Source of the DNA: Marasmius tenuissimus | Taxonomy: Eukaryota; Basidiomycota; Agaricomycetes; Agaricales; Marasmiaceae | Assembly: GCA_029532415.1 (NCBI GenBank) | Contig: JAQOTA010000052.1 | Location: 3,286,001 to 3,350,000, forward strand | Length of the DNA stretch: 64,000 nt | Direction: 5' to 3' | Part shown: positions 35,765 through 46,290 of the stretch, piece by piece | Numbering within the stretch: the stretch's first letter is position 1 | How the letters are laid out: every line of letters starts with the position of its first letter | Program-made: the position numbers and the translations under genes | Notes under the pieces: generated by a model | Seen by the model: only the letters and a program-made list of their open reading frames with translations | What the model was told of the DNA's origin: nothing | Database searches by the model: none

Positions 35765-36545
35765 AGTGTCGAGTGGCGTGAGAACTCCACACTAAGTTGA
35801 GCTAGTTTCCAGCCACTTCGCATCGCATGTTCGTACACTCGACTCCTATCTGATCCCGCTAAGACAAAGCTGGGAACCGGAACGCTGAATTGAAAGAGAC
35901 TCCTTCAGCTGACGAAGAATTCGGAAGGGTTCTATCGTAGCTTGCTGGCAAGGTTGTGATGGACACAAAAGGACAAAACACCGAGTTCGACTGGAAGGAT
36001 CTTCGGAATTTTGTTGGCATAAATAGAGGGCTCGAGAACGCTTGTGTCGACTTAAATCTCTGGGGACTTGATAGCCAAAAGAATGGGACATAGAGCTAAA
36101 CTAGTCTTGCGATGAATAAATTCTACGACAATAGCAGTCTTAGAGGACCTTTGGTAAGCTATACTGACAACTCGGCGGCGGGAATCTAGCTGATATCAAC
36201 GCCTAGATAGCCAAGAAACGAGACACTATGTCGGCCTTCGCGGATAGATACTCCATAACCGGATACCTGGGCTACCTTCCGATAAACTTGCTAGTTACAA
36301 CTCGAAACATCACCGGTCGGATGGCCAGACTTAACGTCATCACGATTCGTAAGTTGTGCTGGGACTGTACCGCTAAAGTTTCGGCGTGAACCAAGTCCGC
36401 GACGCCCGGCGAGAAAATCTTGAACTTCGTCAACACTAGTGTAACCGTTCAAATGGCTTACCTCGCAGAAATTCATTCCAAAGGACAAAGTCCGGGGGCC
36501 TAAGAGCAAGACTGAGGAGTAGATAGTGATGCACTCATGAAGGTT
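35765..36545 (+). repeat. Duplicated upstream block of the cysteine-rich peptide genes, copy 2
   Basis: Direct-repeat partner of about 34010-34640. It leads towards the broken peptide gene at 38054, from which it is now separated by a 1.3-kb transposon insertion. Confidence 0.6.
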
Positions 36546-36640
36546 GGGGCTCTCCAAGATGTGGACTGGGCCCCGCAAGGAAATACTTGGTGAACTACTA
36601 CATCCACTACACAAGTCCGGGAAATCGAGGCCAGGTTTCC

Positions 36641-37945
36641 TCAAAAATGGGGCAAAATACTTGAGTTTTCTCCTTACCTTGTCCTTACCTTATTACAACG
36701 CGCTGACAGCTGTACTTGAGAGAACCTTGAGCAACATGGTTGAGTTGAACTTGAGGGAGCAAGTGAGTCAAACTTAAGGGAGTGAACGAGGTGGCTCAAG
36801 GTTGACGTTGAGGGAGTAGATGAGGCAACTCAAACTGTGCTCAAGGGTACCTCAACATCGACCTTGAGGGAGTAAACGAGCTGACTCAACTTCACTCAAG
36901 CCGCGCTCAACAATGCTTCAATGTTTGTCTCAAGTCAGGTCGGGCAAAAAGACATATAAGGGTAGAACAAAATATATTGTATATGTTGTGTGAATACATA
37001 GGAGCGGCGAGTACACTGTGTAGTGAGGGCTGCCATTGTTCAATGTGAGCACTGTACAACGTGCAGGGCTTATGAAGTCAAGTGCTAACCTTGGGTTGGG
37101 CCAGTTTCAGGCCAGGATGACATATTCATTGACTGTGGAGAGGTTGTAGGTAGCTGAACCAGACAGACAGAGAGGGAACATGTACCAGTAGGTGACGTGG
37201 TGGCGAGTGCGTATCCTGCATTGTTGTTTATTTCTTCCTTTCTATGCCACATTTCAGTGAGATACAGAGTGGAGGAGAGGGCTGGTTTATACATTATGGT
37301 GCTTCAAAATTATACATTGCATTAGAGCCACCACTATATCAATAGGCATTCATTTAACTCAAACCATTCATCATGTTCTGTCCCACCTGTCCAAGTTTCA
37401 GAAACAAATGAGAATCGAGACAAAAAAAAGACTCACAGCAACAAATGACTTCCATCCTCATAAACCCTAAGCACTCCATCTTTAGGTGTATACAAAGCTC
37501 TGGGATGCCAAGTTGGAAGGGACTCTGAGGATAACAAAGACGATGCACCCACTTTGTGGCAATTCATCGCTCAAGTATGTACTTTCCTTTACTCATGTTC
37601 ATACTCTCGAGTCTCTTTATCATTCGCTCAAGTCCACATTTTCCTTCACTCAAGTCCATTTTCCTCTTTGCTCAAGTCCATACTTTATGTATGCTCAAGT
37701 CTGACTTCTTCTCTCAAGGCTATTTATTCCCTACTCAATTTTTGCTCAAGTTCCCTACCTACATTAGTACAGAGTGAATCTCAAGATTTCCTCAAGTCAT
37801 TCCTTCAGATATTTGTCAAGTTAATACTCAATTTGATACTCAAGTTGAATCTGATTTTGAGATCTACTACTTGAGTGGCATACTTGAGGGTAAAAACTTA
37901 AGGTAGAGGGCCTAAGGAGCCTCAAGGATTTTGCCCCGATTTTGA
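36641..37945. mobile_element. Non-autonomous TIR element with CTCAAG subterminal repeats
   Basis: The left end reads GGGGCAAAATACTTGAG after TCAAAAAT. The reverse complement of the right end reads GGGGCAAAATCCTTGAG after TCAAAATC. This gives an imperfect 25-bp terminal inverted repeat. The hexamer CTCAAG or its complement CTTGAG, with near variants, recurs more than ten times in each subterminal region (about 36690-36960 and 37565-37925). The interior has no transposase-like frame. The element lies between the distal and proximal promoter parts of the broken peptide gene. No clear target-site duplication is visible. It fits a MITE-like DNA transposon of about 1.3 kb; the superfamily is undetermined. 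Confidence 0.7.
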
Positions 37946-38053
37946 AGGGAAGGTGGCTGTGGAGTAGAAGTCCGAGACGAAGTGAAGGCGTATGAGAACG
38001 CTGAAGAATATCGCCTACTCCCAAGAATCCAAGCCCCATCCTATCTTAACAGC

Positions 38054-38308
38054 ATGCAGTTCAAGTCCACCCTCGCTTTCCTCACTGTCCTCTCCGCTGT
38101 AGTTAGTAGTGCCGTAGCTGGCCCCTGACCTCGGTGAGATCGCTCGCCGTCAGCCAGGATGCGTACGTGTCGAATCGCTCTAGTCGTCGATCAACGGCTG
38201 ATCCATTCCCTCCTACTTGCAGACGACCGTGTTCTTCCCAGACCAATGCCCGGCCAGTGCGCCTCAACGATGCAACTCAGCTGGCAGCATCACCCTTTGC
38301 TGCCCTGT
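38054..38308 (+). pseudogene. Broken copy (2) of the six-cysteine peptide gene
   Basis: The signal peptide region is intact (MQFKSTLAFLTVLSAVVSSA). Five bases are missing just after the Gly-Pro codons where intact copies read GGCCCTGTTGCTGAC. This brings a TGA into frame immediately and shifts the rest. The downstream parts persist in the shifted frame: the RRQPGC-coding segment, the intron-1 donor and acceptor, and an exon 2 that would encode the usual FFP...CPASAP...ITLCCP pattern. No exon 3 is found. The TATA box that intact copies share is changed to GTATGAGAAC. The transposon upstream may have removed promoter function before decay; the order is inference. Confidence 0.8.
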
Positions 38309-38419
38309 AAGTAGACTCGGTCCATCATTCGTACGAGATACTGACGTCCTTTGACTGTAATTTCCTTCGACGTTCGGTGTGAGGAATCGTTGCTCGAGCA
38401 TTTCCTGAGGCTTGAGCAC

Positions 38420-39365
38420 TATGCTGTAACGTAGGTTGGGAATGTCAGGTTGAGGTCATGTCCGGAGAGGTGAAGCCTAGTATTCTGGCTATGTTGGAGA
38501 ATTAATCTGCAAGCTAATGTGAACATGAGACTTACTATTCGCAGAGATACGGAGAATTATTCCAGTTGAAGGTGATAATTTTGGATTGAGTCCTGCGTTT
38601 TAGCCTAGAGATTGCTTCAGTGTGAGTTCATCACTCTGCCGGTGGCGATCATGAACGTATCAAGCACTCCACACGCGGTAAAAGATACCGTCGCAGCACC
38701 TTCCCTAACTCGAGCAGCGATCTGACGCGAAAGTTTACGGGTTTTGCAGTGCAGAGGATGGCTTTCAACGTGATATAGTGGCTGCGGAGACAGAGACGAC
38801 AATCAAATTCTTTCGGACATAAGATTGAGGCTGATCAGTAAACGGGAAGAACACTTACGACAGATACGTCCGCAGTAGTTCTCTCCAGTGACATAGAAAG
38901 GTTTCGTCGCGAGAGTCGGAACTCAAAAATACTTTCGCAGCGAGCCAACGGACCCATAGCACGAGATAATCAGACACCGGTATGTCAAGAATACAAAAGC
39001 TTTCGTACAAAAACTTCTCCCAGTTGATCCTCATGAAACACTACAGCATCAGAATGAAACTTAGTCTTATCAAGTAAGGGCTCCACCACGGGAGTTCGAA
39101 ACCAAACCGTACCGTAATTCGTAGCATCCAATATTGACTATTCAATGTCAACGCTTTTGGCGAGACGTGGTGCAAGCCGCCAGGGAGAGTACTAACTAGA
39201 CTGACCAGGCTGATCAACCCAGGAGCATCTGCGAATCTCTGCCAACTTCGGGAATGATTTGTTTGAGCGAAAAGTCGCACTACGGAGAGGACCATGGTGA
39301 AGACTATTTTTATCAGCACGGAAAATCAAGAGAGAAAATAGAACGCCTCACCTCGGTCAGTATCC
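38420..39365 (-). pseudogene. Decayed S10 carboxypeptidase fragment 1
   Basis: Matches the middle exons of the intact S10 genes on the minus strand. The part at 39041-39319 corresponds to the exon encoding VQGDFSITQNNFSWH and DAFWVDQP with its following intron. The parts at 38590-38930 and 38425-38575 correspond to the exons on either side of the GESYAG and THLCGYD regions. Frameshifts, stops and indels are scattered throughout, and the 5' and 3' thirds of the gene are absent. It is far more diverged than the two intact copies are from one another, so it represents an older duplication. It points away from the peptide gene at 39564. Confidence 0.65.
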
Positions 39366-39499
39366 TCAACTGAAGCCCGTACTATCGGAGCAAGAAGCCT
39401 AAGCTCGAAAAGGTCAAGATTGGGCAAGAGGGTGACAGGGTGAATAGCTGACCCTTGCGGGCAATCGCAAACTGCAGGGCTCCGCAGTCGTAAAGAAAG

Positions 39500-39510
39500 C
39501 GTATAAAAAC
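39500..39510 (+). promoter_or_regulatory. Conserved CGTATAAAA box of peptide gene 3
   Basis: CGTATAAAAAC lies about 60 bp before the ATG, matching the box in the other intact copies. Confidence 0.6.
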
Positions 39511-39563
39511 GCTAAACACAAACTCTTACCTCCCCAGAATTCGTCCCATCCTATCTGTTCAAT

Positions 39564-39887
39564 ATGCAATTAAAATCCACTCTCGCCTTCCTCACCGTGC
39601 TCTCGGCTGTAGCCAGTAGTGTTCTAGCTGGCCCTGCTGCTGCTCCTGAGCTCGCCCGCCGTCAGCCAGGATGTGTACGTGTCGAATCTTCCTAGTTGTC
39701 GCGTCATGGCTGACCTATTCCTCCGTAATTGCAGGAGGAGGTATTCTTCCCAAAAAAATGCCCTGCCAGTGCCCCCATCGTTTGCGCTGAGTCTGGTGCC
39801 ATCATGATTTGCTGCGCTGTGAGTACACTTGTCCCGCTGACCGTACGAGACGCTAACATTCTGATGTCTACTTAGTCTTGCCCTTGA
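39564..39887 (+). CDS. Small secreted six-cysteine peptide precursor, copy 3
   Basis: Three exons (39564-39674, 39735-39818, 39876-39887) give 68 residues. The signal peptide is almost the same as in copy 1 (MQLKSTLAFLTVLSAVASSV), the propeptide is one residue shorter (GPAAAPELARR), and the tail starts QPGC. Cysteine spacing is identical (x8, x7, x8, adjacent pair, x2), but the loops differ strongly: EEVFFPKK, PASAPIV, AESGAIMI and AS. The signal and intron sequences are therefore better conserved than the mature loops. The gene is divergently paired with a decayed S10 fragment. Function unknown; secretion and dibasic processing are the supported predictions. Confidence 0.8.
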
Positions 39888-40628
39888 AAGTTGAACGGGT
39901 GGCGGAACTGATGAAGTGAATGCACGCGTAATGTCCTGCTTGTGATAACAAAGAAAGTATGCTTGTTGAGTTTTTATTCAACAAAACTTAACGTTGCTGC
40001 TATCGAAGTAGTCACTAAGGCCTGTGATGTGGGCCAAAATGCTAGCATTAGTAAATAAATTATCATTAGCTTTACAACTCACTTGAGTCTTCGACGTTTC
40101 AAGCAACAATGCCCACAAGTTCCTTTCGACAACGATTTTTTTCCCTTCTTGAAGGTACTCTGTTCGAGAGGATGAACCTAAATGCGTAGTCACTTAAGAT
40201 AACTCACAAAATTTACTGCCAGCTCTTTAGGACCGCGACAGCACGGAGTATCTGTTCATGACGGTGAAGACTTAGATGGCAACGGTATCAGAGAGAAAGT
40301 GGCGGCCGCCCTCGGCCAAGCTCGGCCACCACGAACGATGTCACACTGTGACTAATTTCCTTTCATCTCTACCTTCACCATTACCCTCTCAGGCTTTTCG
40401 CCACCAAATCCAAAGCATCTAAGATGAATTTTCTCTCAGTCATAGCTCAGAGAGCGTGCACCTGCGCTGCGTCTTGTGTTGGCTCTTGAACGCAACTCAA
40501 AACACCGCCCTACAGTCCCAGAGCCTCGAGAGTCGAGAACGCCTACCCCCACTACGTCATTCTGAATCAATTCTTGAACACACCGCCAGATAGCAGCCTA
40601 TTCTTAGGATCAACCAGCTACACCCATC
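39888..40628. other. Intergenic, malic enzyme upstream region
   Basis: 3' flank of peptide gene 3 and the promoter region of the malic enzyme. No gene seen. Confidence 0.5.
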
Positions 40629-42901
40629 ATGCTCCCCAAATCGCCAGTCTTTCGCGTCGCTCTACGAGGAGATGCTCTCTTGACGAGCCCACGATGGAAC
40701 AAGGGAACCGCTTTCACAATCGACGAGAGAAAGGCCTTTGGATTGACCGGTCGTCTACCTCACCGAGTCAATGCTCTCGATGAACAATGCCGACGTGCCT
40801 ATGATCAGCTTCAATCTCATGATAGCGCGATCGGGAAGAATTCGTTTTTGCAGAGTATGAAGGAGCAGAACTGGGTTTTGTATTATAGTCTCATTTCGAG
40901 GCATTTGAGGGAGCTTGTGCCGATTATCTATACCCCGACTGAGGTACGCTTTATCTGGTTTGTTTTTGTGGTTGGATGATGATAGCTGACGATGAACGAT
41001 ATCTCAGGCGGAGGCTATATCGAACTATTCACATCTTTTCAGGAGGAGCGAGGGCCTTTATCTGACGTTCTCGGATAAGAATACAATGGAGGATGATCTT
41101 CTCGCGCAGACTAAAGGGCGGAATATGGATCTAATTGTCTGCTCCGATGCTGAGGCAATTCTTGGCATTGGCGATCAAGGTGTCGGAGTACGTCCACACC
41201 TCTCACTGATGAACTCTTCCGACTTAATTGCGTTTCTAGGGTATCGGCGTAAGCCTCAACTCAATGATCAGCTTTTCAGCAAGTTGACGTTCTTTTGGAT
41301 AGATATCGGCAGCCAAGTCGGCTATATACACGTTCGCTCACCCGCTACACTTACCCGAATTGGCAAGCTCACAGCGTTCTAGATTGATTGGCGGTATCGA
41401 TCCTCATCACTCTCTTCCTGTTGTGCTTGATGTCGGGACAGACAATGAGGATCTTTCGAACGATCCTCTCTACGTTGTCAGTTCTTTCTTCTTGCTTGTC
41501 GGTTTGTCACGATACTGATAGATTCCAACCGGTAGGGTTGGCCGCACAAGCGTGTTCGAGGAAAGGAATACGATGACTTCATCGACCAGTAAATGCCCCC
41601 CTTGCGTCTTACCCTTCAGTTTAGATACATTTGAAGTTTTCTCTCACAGGTTCGTTCAGCTCATTCGGAAACACTTCCCACATAGCTTGCTGCACTTCGA
41701 AGATTTTGGTGTCACCAACGCGCACAAGATTCTGCAGAAATATCGAGACGACCATTCCGTCTTCAATGATGATATGTCAGTCGCTTACCTTTCAATAATC
41801 TCGAAATATCCGCTCAACTAGCCACCCTTTTTCTCTCGTCCCTGCCACCGTATTTTAGTCAAGGAACTGGTGCAGTTACGCTCGCCTGTACCATGGCTGC
41901 CATTGGTGTAACTAAATCCAAGTTGTGTGATCAGCGTTTCATCGTCTATGGCGCTGGATCCGCTGGACTAGGTATCGCCGAACAACTACGCGACGCAATG
42001 GTTTCTACCGACAACGTCTCTCGGGAGGAAGCCAACACCAAATTCTGGCTTATCGACAAACACGGGTTAATCACTGCGTCCCTCGGAGGAGTACGGGATG
42101 ACTTGAAAGAGTTTATTAGGCACGACGACGAGTGGAAGGATCTCGCGGGTACTGGAGATGAAGCTGGTATCGGGCTCCTCGATGTCGTAAAACGCGTCAA
42201 GCCGACTGTCTTGATTGGGTGTTCGACGCATGGTGGAGCGTTCACGAAGGAAGTTGTGCAGGCGATGGCGGAGGGATGTGAGAGGCCTATTATATTCCCG
42301 TTGTCGAATCCGAGCAAACTGGTCGAGGTGGATCCGAAAGATGCAAATGATTGGACGAAGGGGAAGGCGCTGTTGGCTACAGGGAGTCCCTTCCCGCCGG
42401 CAAAGATGCCTAATGGGAAGGATTATGTGTGGGTCTCACCCATTAACTTCGTGTGCCCATTGTTTTTAACTTTCCTCTCTCTCTCGATTTTAAAGGATTG
42501 CGGAATGTAACAGTACGTCGCTCACGACTTTGACTTCCGGCTCGTTCTCGAAAACTGACATGTTATTCTGACCCCCAGACGCGCTCATATACCCCGGCTT
42601 GGGATTCGGCTCTATCCTCAGCCAGTCTCGTCGTATGACGGATACCATGATTATTGCTGGTGCTCGTCGTCTCGCAGCGCTTTCACCCGCTCTCAAGGAC
42701 CCCGATGCTGCTCTCCTTCCCGACTTTGGGGATGCTCCGGATGTCAACTTTGAGGTTGGCGTGGCGGTGGCTGAGCAAGCTATTGAGGAAGGGATCGCGG
42801 GTGTGGATTGGAAGAAGGAGGAGGTGAGGGAGAAGGCGAGGGAGAAAGTTTGGAAGCCAATTTATGGGGAGTACGAGTATGATGAAGGTGGTCAGGTGTG
42901 A
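40629..42901 (+). CDS. MAE1: NAD-malic enzyme, mitochondrial
   Basis: Oxidatively decarboxylates malate to pyruvate and CO2 with NAD(P). Ten exons (40629-40943, 41008-41187, 41240-41248, 41303-41331, 41383-41476, 41536-41588, 41650-41775, 41859-42428, 42496-42512, 42579-42901) give 571 residues, within the family range. The basic N-terminus ([18 protein letters not shown]) suggests mitochondrial import. Landmarks are [22 protein letters not shown] (catalytic Tyr region), [42 protein letters not shown] (metal-binding acidic pair), [27 protein letters not shown] (dinucleotide fold), [18 protein letters not shown] and [12 protein letters not shown]. Exon 3 is a 9-nt microexon coding Gly-Ile-Gly. 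Intron 4 uses the weak donor GTTCGC and is 51 nt, so its retention would insert 17 residues without a stop; splicing restores the family consensus AIYTLIGGIDP. Confidence 0.9.
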
Positions 42902-43060
42902 GATCTGATATGGAAGACGCGTCTCGCCAGGTTGAGTAGAGCATATGCAAGGACTGGAGGGATGTTTATACATTATAGGTTTGATGGGAGGGGGATTCGT
43001 GCAAATTAATTATACCTGTTGTAAATGTTACCAGTATTCATGAAAACAGAACTTTTCAGG

Positions 43061-44014
43061 CTAATACATTTCTCCTATGCTCCTCGCGACAAAGATGAGG
43101 ACGACAGTCAAGGCGAGCTCTACAAAGTGCTGGATCTCCATCGCTTCGGGAGAAATCGAAAGGATGAAACCGTTTGCCCAATCTCGCTGTGTTGGCGAAG
43201 CTCTCTCGAAGTCAGCGATTGAAGACAACTTCCCCGAAGAATTCGGCTTAATAATCTGTGGAGGAGGATGAAACGTCAATGAATATGGGATCGAAGAATC
43301 GCGACCTGAGTAGACGCACCTCATGGTGTCTCGTCTTTGGGTAATAGGCGACGTAGAGAAGGATCCACTTCGGCATCGAGGGGTCAGTAATCCTACTGAA
43401 AGCCAATGAGTGCCAATAGAACGCTAAACTCGGAGGAGATCTTACAACAACTTGGGATTGTCCTGGTCCGGCCCAGTATGTCTGACGCGCCAAACCCACT
43501 CATCAACGGGTATCCGGAAGTGTAAACCAGGGAACGAGAACGGGAGGTCCACGAAGCGATTCACCAAGTAGCGACTCGAACTATGCAAATCGTTGGTTTC
43601 TTCGATCACGGTGGTGAGGCTGTCTTCGTCGTCCTCCATGAGATAAGTCTTGAGCTGTAAGGACCGTGAATTGGAGTCGGAATCGACATCCATGGATACG
43701 CATCCCACGGATGTGCGGACTTTGGTTTCCGAGGAAGCTAGGAGACCTCCCTTTACGCGGGATATGCGACAGTTGCGGATGGTGTTCAGGTTGCCGATGT
43801 AGGAGAATAAGAATATGGTGTCGTTTAGAGATCTCGGAGTGGGAGCGCAGATGAGGTCGTGCATGGGAGAAGAATGGTAGTTTGAAGCCTGAATCGTGCT
43901 TGCGGTACTTATGTATGGTGGCAGTTGCCCCAGAAAGACATAATGGTGGTAGCACTGATGGATAGAGTGTGTGCTATGGGCAGCTATTGATCCAGGGTTA
44001 TAGCTTCCAGTCAT
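43061..44014 (-). CDS. Tail-anchored protein of unknown function
   Basis: Three exons (44014-43446, 43395-43320, 43255-43061) join in phase across two GT-AG introns (donors GTAAGA and GTGCGT) to 279 residues. The body contains IFLFSYIGNLNTIRNCRISR, SVGCVSMDVDSDSNSRSLQL, LVNRFVDLPFSFPGLHFRIP and PKWILLYVAYYPK, alternating like a beta-rich fold. The C-terminus ends in a single hydrophobic segment (FVELALTVVLIFVARS) with a five-residue tail, typical of a tail anchor. The frame stays open above the chosen ATG as far as 44077, where an AG that could be an acceptor is seen, so 5' exons may be missing. I do not recognise the family. Confidence 0.55.
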
Positions 44015-44510
44015 CGGTACTAGTTGCCACGAGCTTGAGGGTCTATCATTGTTTCCGATGCCTAATTCGGAGAACAAAGCTTTTGTTGTGTTTCTAATGG
44101 AGAGTGGCTGATTATGAGGGCCTAGTTGGTCTGAGTCAGCCGGGAGAGGACCGTCTCGAGAGCGGAATGGTGGTGGTTGCGGACTGAGACAATGGTAAAT
44201 AAGCGCCGAAATAACAGCGCCCCCAATGGCGGCCGCGACTGTCTCTCTGACACTGCCATCTTCAGTCGTCCACCACCATCATGAGCACTGACAGACAGCT
44301 CCGTGCTGTTGTGGTCCCCAAAACCGACTCATAACTTTTGGAAGTCATTTCAACATTCATCCAGGTTCATCCTGTCGGATTTTCGATAGTAGCAACGTTT
44401 TACGGTGTCAAGCATCAAAACCTCATACATCTCTTTGTTATTGGATTCACAAGAAGGACACTACGTGTACATTCACTTCGTCATCTCCGCCACTCGTTCA
44501 ACCTTCGCCT

Positions 44511-44839
44511 TCAGGGGCATTTCTGGACAGACACCAGAATGTCAGCATTTTTCGTACAGATAATGCGGCTCCAAGTCGACTCACACGGCAGCAAATCATG
44601 ATGGCACCGGCCTCAGAGCACTTGTTGGGCATACTGGAAGGGCATTTGTTTGGGAAGAAAACCTCCGCCTATATGTACGGGGGAATAGGTCAACCATTAC
44701 TCGATGATTGGGAGGACTTGACACGTACACATCCTGGCTGACGGCGAGAAAACTCAGGAGCAGCACCGGGACCAGCCAGGACGCTACTGGCTACAGCCGA
44801 GAGCACGGTGAGGAAGGCAAGAGTAGACTTGAATTGCAT
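44511..44839 (-). CDS. Small secreted six-cysteine peptide precursor, copy 4
   Basis: Three exons (44839-44729, 44668-44585, 44522-44511) give 68 residues. Signal peptide MQFKSTLAFLTVLSAVASSV, propeptide GPGAAPEFSRR, then QPGC. The cysteine pattern is the same as in the other copies, with loops AEVFFPNK, PSSMPNK and SEAGAIMI, then CC-RK-CP. It is closest to copy 3, with which it shares its upstream sequence in inverted orientation. The last exon (KCP and stop) was found from the TCCAG acceptor and the constant spacing. Unlike copy 2 nothing is broken, and its CGTATAAAAC box is intact. Confidence 0.8.
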
Positions 44840-44900
44840 GTTGGTAAGATAGGACAGTGGGACTCGAATTCTGGGCAGGTAGGATACTTTGTCTGCTGGC

Positions 44901-44911
44901 GTTTTATACGC
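44901..44911 (-). promoter_or_regulatory. Conserved CGTATAAAA box of peptide gene 4
   Basis: The minus strand reads GCGTATAAAAC about 65 bp before the ATG at 44839. Confidence 0.6.
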
Positions 44912-45045
44912 TTTGTTACGACTACGAAATCCTGTAGTATGATTGAATGCCCACACGGGTCCGAGTAGGATTTCGGGCCCCTCTGCCAACCTCTTGCCCA
45001 CTTGACCCTTTCGAACTTAGACATCTTACTCCAACAGCTCGAGAT

Positions 45046-45725
45046 CCTCGAATAGGTTGAGGATGCTGACCGTGTTGGCCGTTCTATTGTCTCTCTCGAT
45101 TTCTCGCTAATCAAATCGTCTCCAGAATCGTCCTCTCCGTGCACAGGGCGACTTTTTTTTACCCATAAAATTTTAGATGGCATACATTCTCAGACGCATT
45201 TTGGGTTGACCAGCCTGCTCAGTCTAGTTGGTACTCTCTGGTAGCTCGTGAACACGTCTCATCAAAAGCGCGGCGAGTCACCGTACGTTTTAGCAACGTT
45301 TTGGTTTCAAGATCCCGAGTCCCGTGGAGCCCTATGTCGATTGGAGCCCTCTGTCAATGGGACCGCGTTTACGACGATGTAGCATTTCGCAAGAGTCAGC
45401 TAGGAGAAAATTTTGGTCGAACATTTTCACCTTTTCGATAAATTGGTGTCTGATCATCTCCTCTAGGTCCGCCGCCAGCTTGTTATATTTCTGAGTCTCG
45501 CAACAATACCTTCTCACTTCACTGAAGAGAGCTATGTGGGCGTTTTCATCGTGAGTTTTCCTCCCGTTAATCAGGCTGATGTCTAAAAGAATCTCATCGC
45601 TTCCCCCGCATTAATGAACGCCACCTTCTCCACCACAAATTCCGCGAACTTACGCAAGATCACTACCGGAGTTGGGGATGGCGCGAAGGTATCTTTTATC
45701 GTGTATGAAGAACGCTGGACACAGG
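45046..45725 (+). pseudogene. Decayed S10 carboxypeptidase fragment 2
   Basis: The plus strand matches the exons of the intact genes around CTCTCCGTGCACAGGGCGAC, the DQP region and CGCAACAATACCTTCTCACT. The catalytic serine motif is visible as a degraded version in which the first Gly codon has become Glu (GAAGAGAGCTATGTGGGC), followed by a preserved intron donor. Further on, GTTGGGGATGGCGC matches the IAIGDGS exon. Stops and frameshifts interrupt all exons, and the first and last parts of the gene are absent. Confidence 0.65.
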
Positions 45726-45759
45726 TTCGTAACCGCCATCGATAGAATGAGCTCTCACT

Positions 45760-45960
45760 AAAGCTGTAACGTAGGCCGGATCAGGTCGAGGTCACATCCG
45801 GAGAGGTGCAGCCTGAGAATCTGGCTACGTTGGAGAATTATCTGTAGTTCGACGTGAGCACGAGGGTTACTGTTCACAGAAATACTGGGAGATATTCTGG
45901 TGGAAGGCGATGCTTCGGGGGTAAGTTTTGCGTGTTGACCTTGAGATTGCATCACAGCAC
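45760..45960 (-). pseudogene. Decayed S10 carboxypeptidase fragment 3
   Basis: Begins with the same sequence (CTGTAACGTAGG) as the left end of fragment 1 and matches it for about 160 bp, in the orientation opposite to fragment 2. It corresponds to the exon pair around THLCGYD of the intact genes. The presence of both orientations side by side shows at least two rearrangements. Confidence 0.55.
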
Positions 45961-46225
45961 TCAGGTCTCAGTGAATGCTCGAGCAGCGGCATATTACGAC
46001 GAACGTCGAACCAAGTTACAGTCCAAAGGCATAATCACTTCGGCCGTACAAACAGGACGTGACGACTACATCCACTGTGATAACATCATCCTAAGAGTTT
46101 TGGTGTGGAGCAAATAGTGATGCGCCCAGGTAGGTTTGACACAATTCGAGCTGTGGGCTGAGGCCCTCACGGAAATGCCTTTTAAATCAAGACCACGGCT
46201 TCATGTTCCGAGACGATACCACAGC

Positions 46226-46235
46226 GTATAAAAAG
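46226..46235 (+). promoter_or_regulatory. Conserved CGTATAAAA box of peptide gene 5
   Basis: CGTATAAAAAGG begins near this position, about 65 bp before the ATG at 46291. Confidence 0.6.
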
Positions 46236-46290
46236 GCTGGATATCACCTCTTACCTCTCCAGAATCCAAGTTCTATTCTATCTCACCAAC

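Larger units (their letters stand above)
38420..39887 (+). repeat. Third inverted duplication, left arm (S10 fragment plus peptide gene)
   Basis: The unit of S10 fragment (minus) head-to-head with a peptide gene (plus), including the region between them (for example AAGCCTAAGCTCGAAAAGGT near 39398), reappears inverted at about 44511-45725. Confidence 0.6.
44511..45725 (-). repeat. Third inverted duplication, right arm
   Basis: Inverted counterpart of the unit at 38420-39887: peptide gene on the minus strand, shared upstream block (near 44990-45040), then the S10 fragment on the plus strand. The malic enzyme and the tail-anchored gene lie between the arms. Confidence 0.6.
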
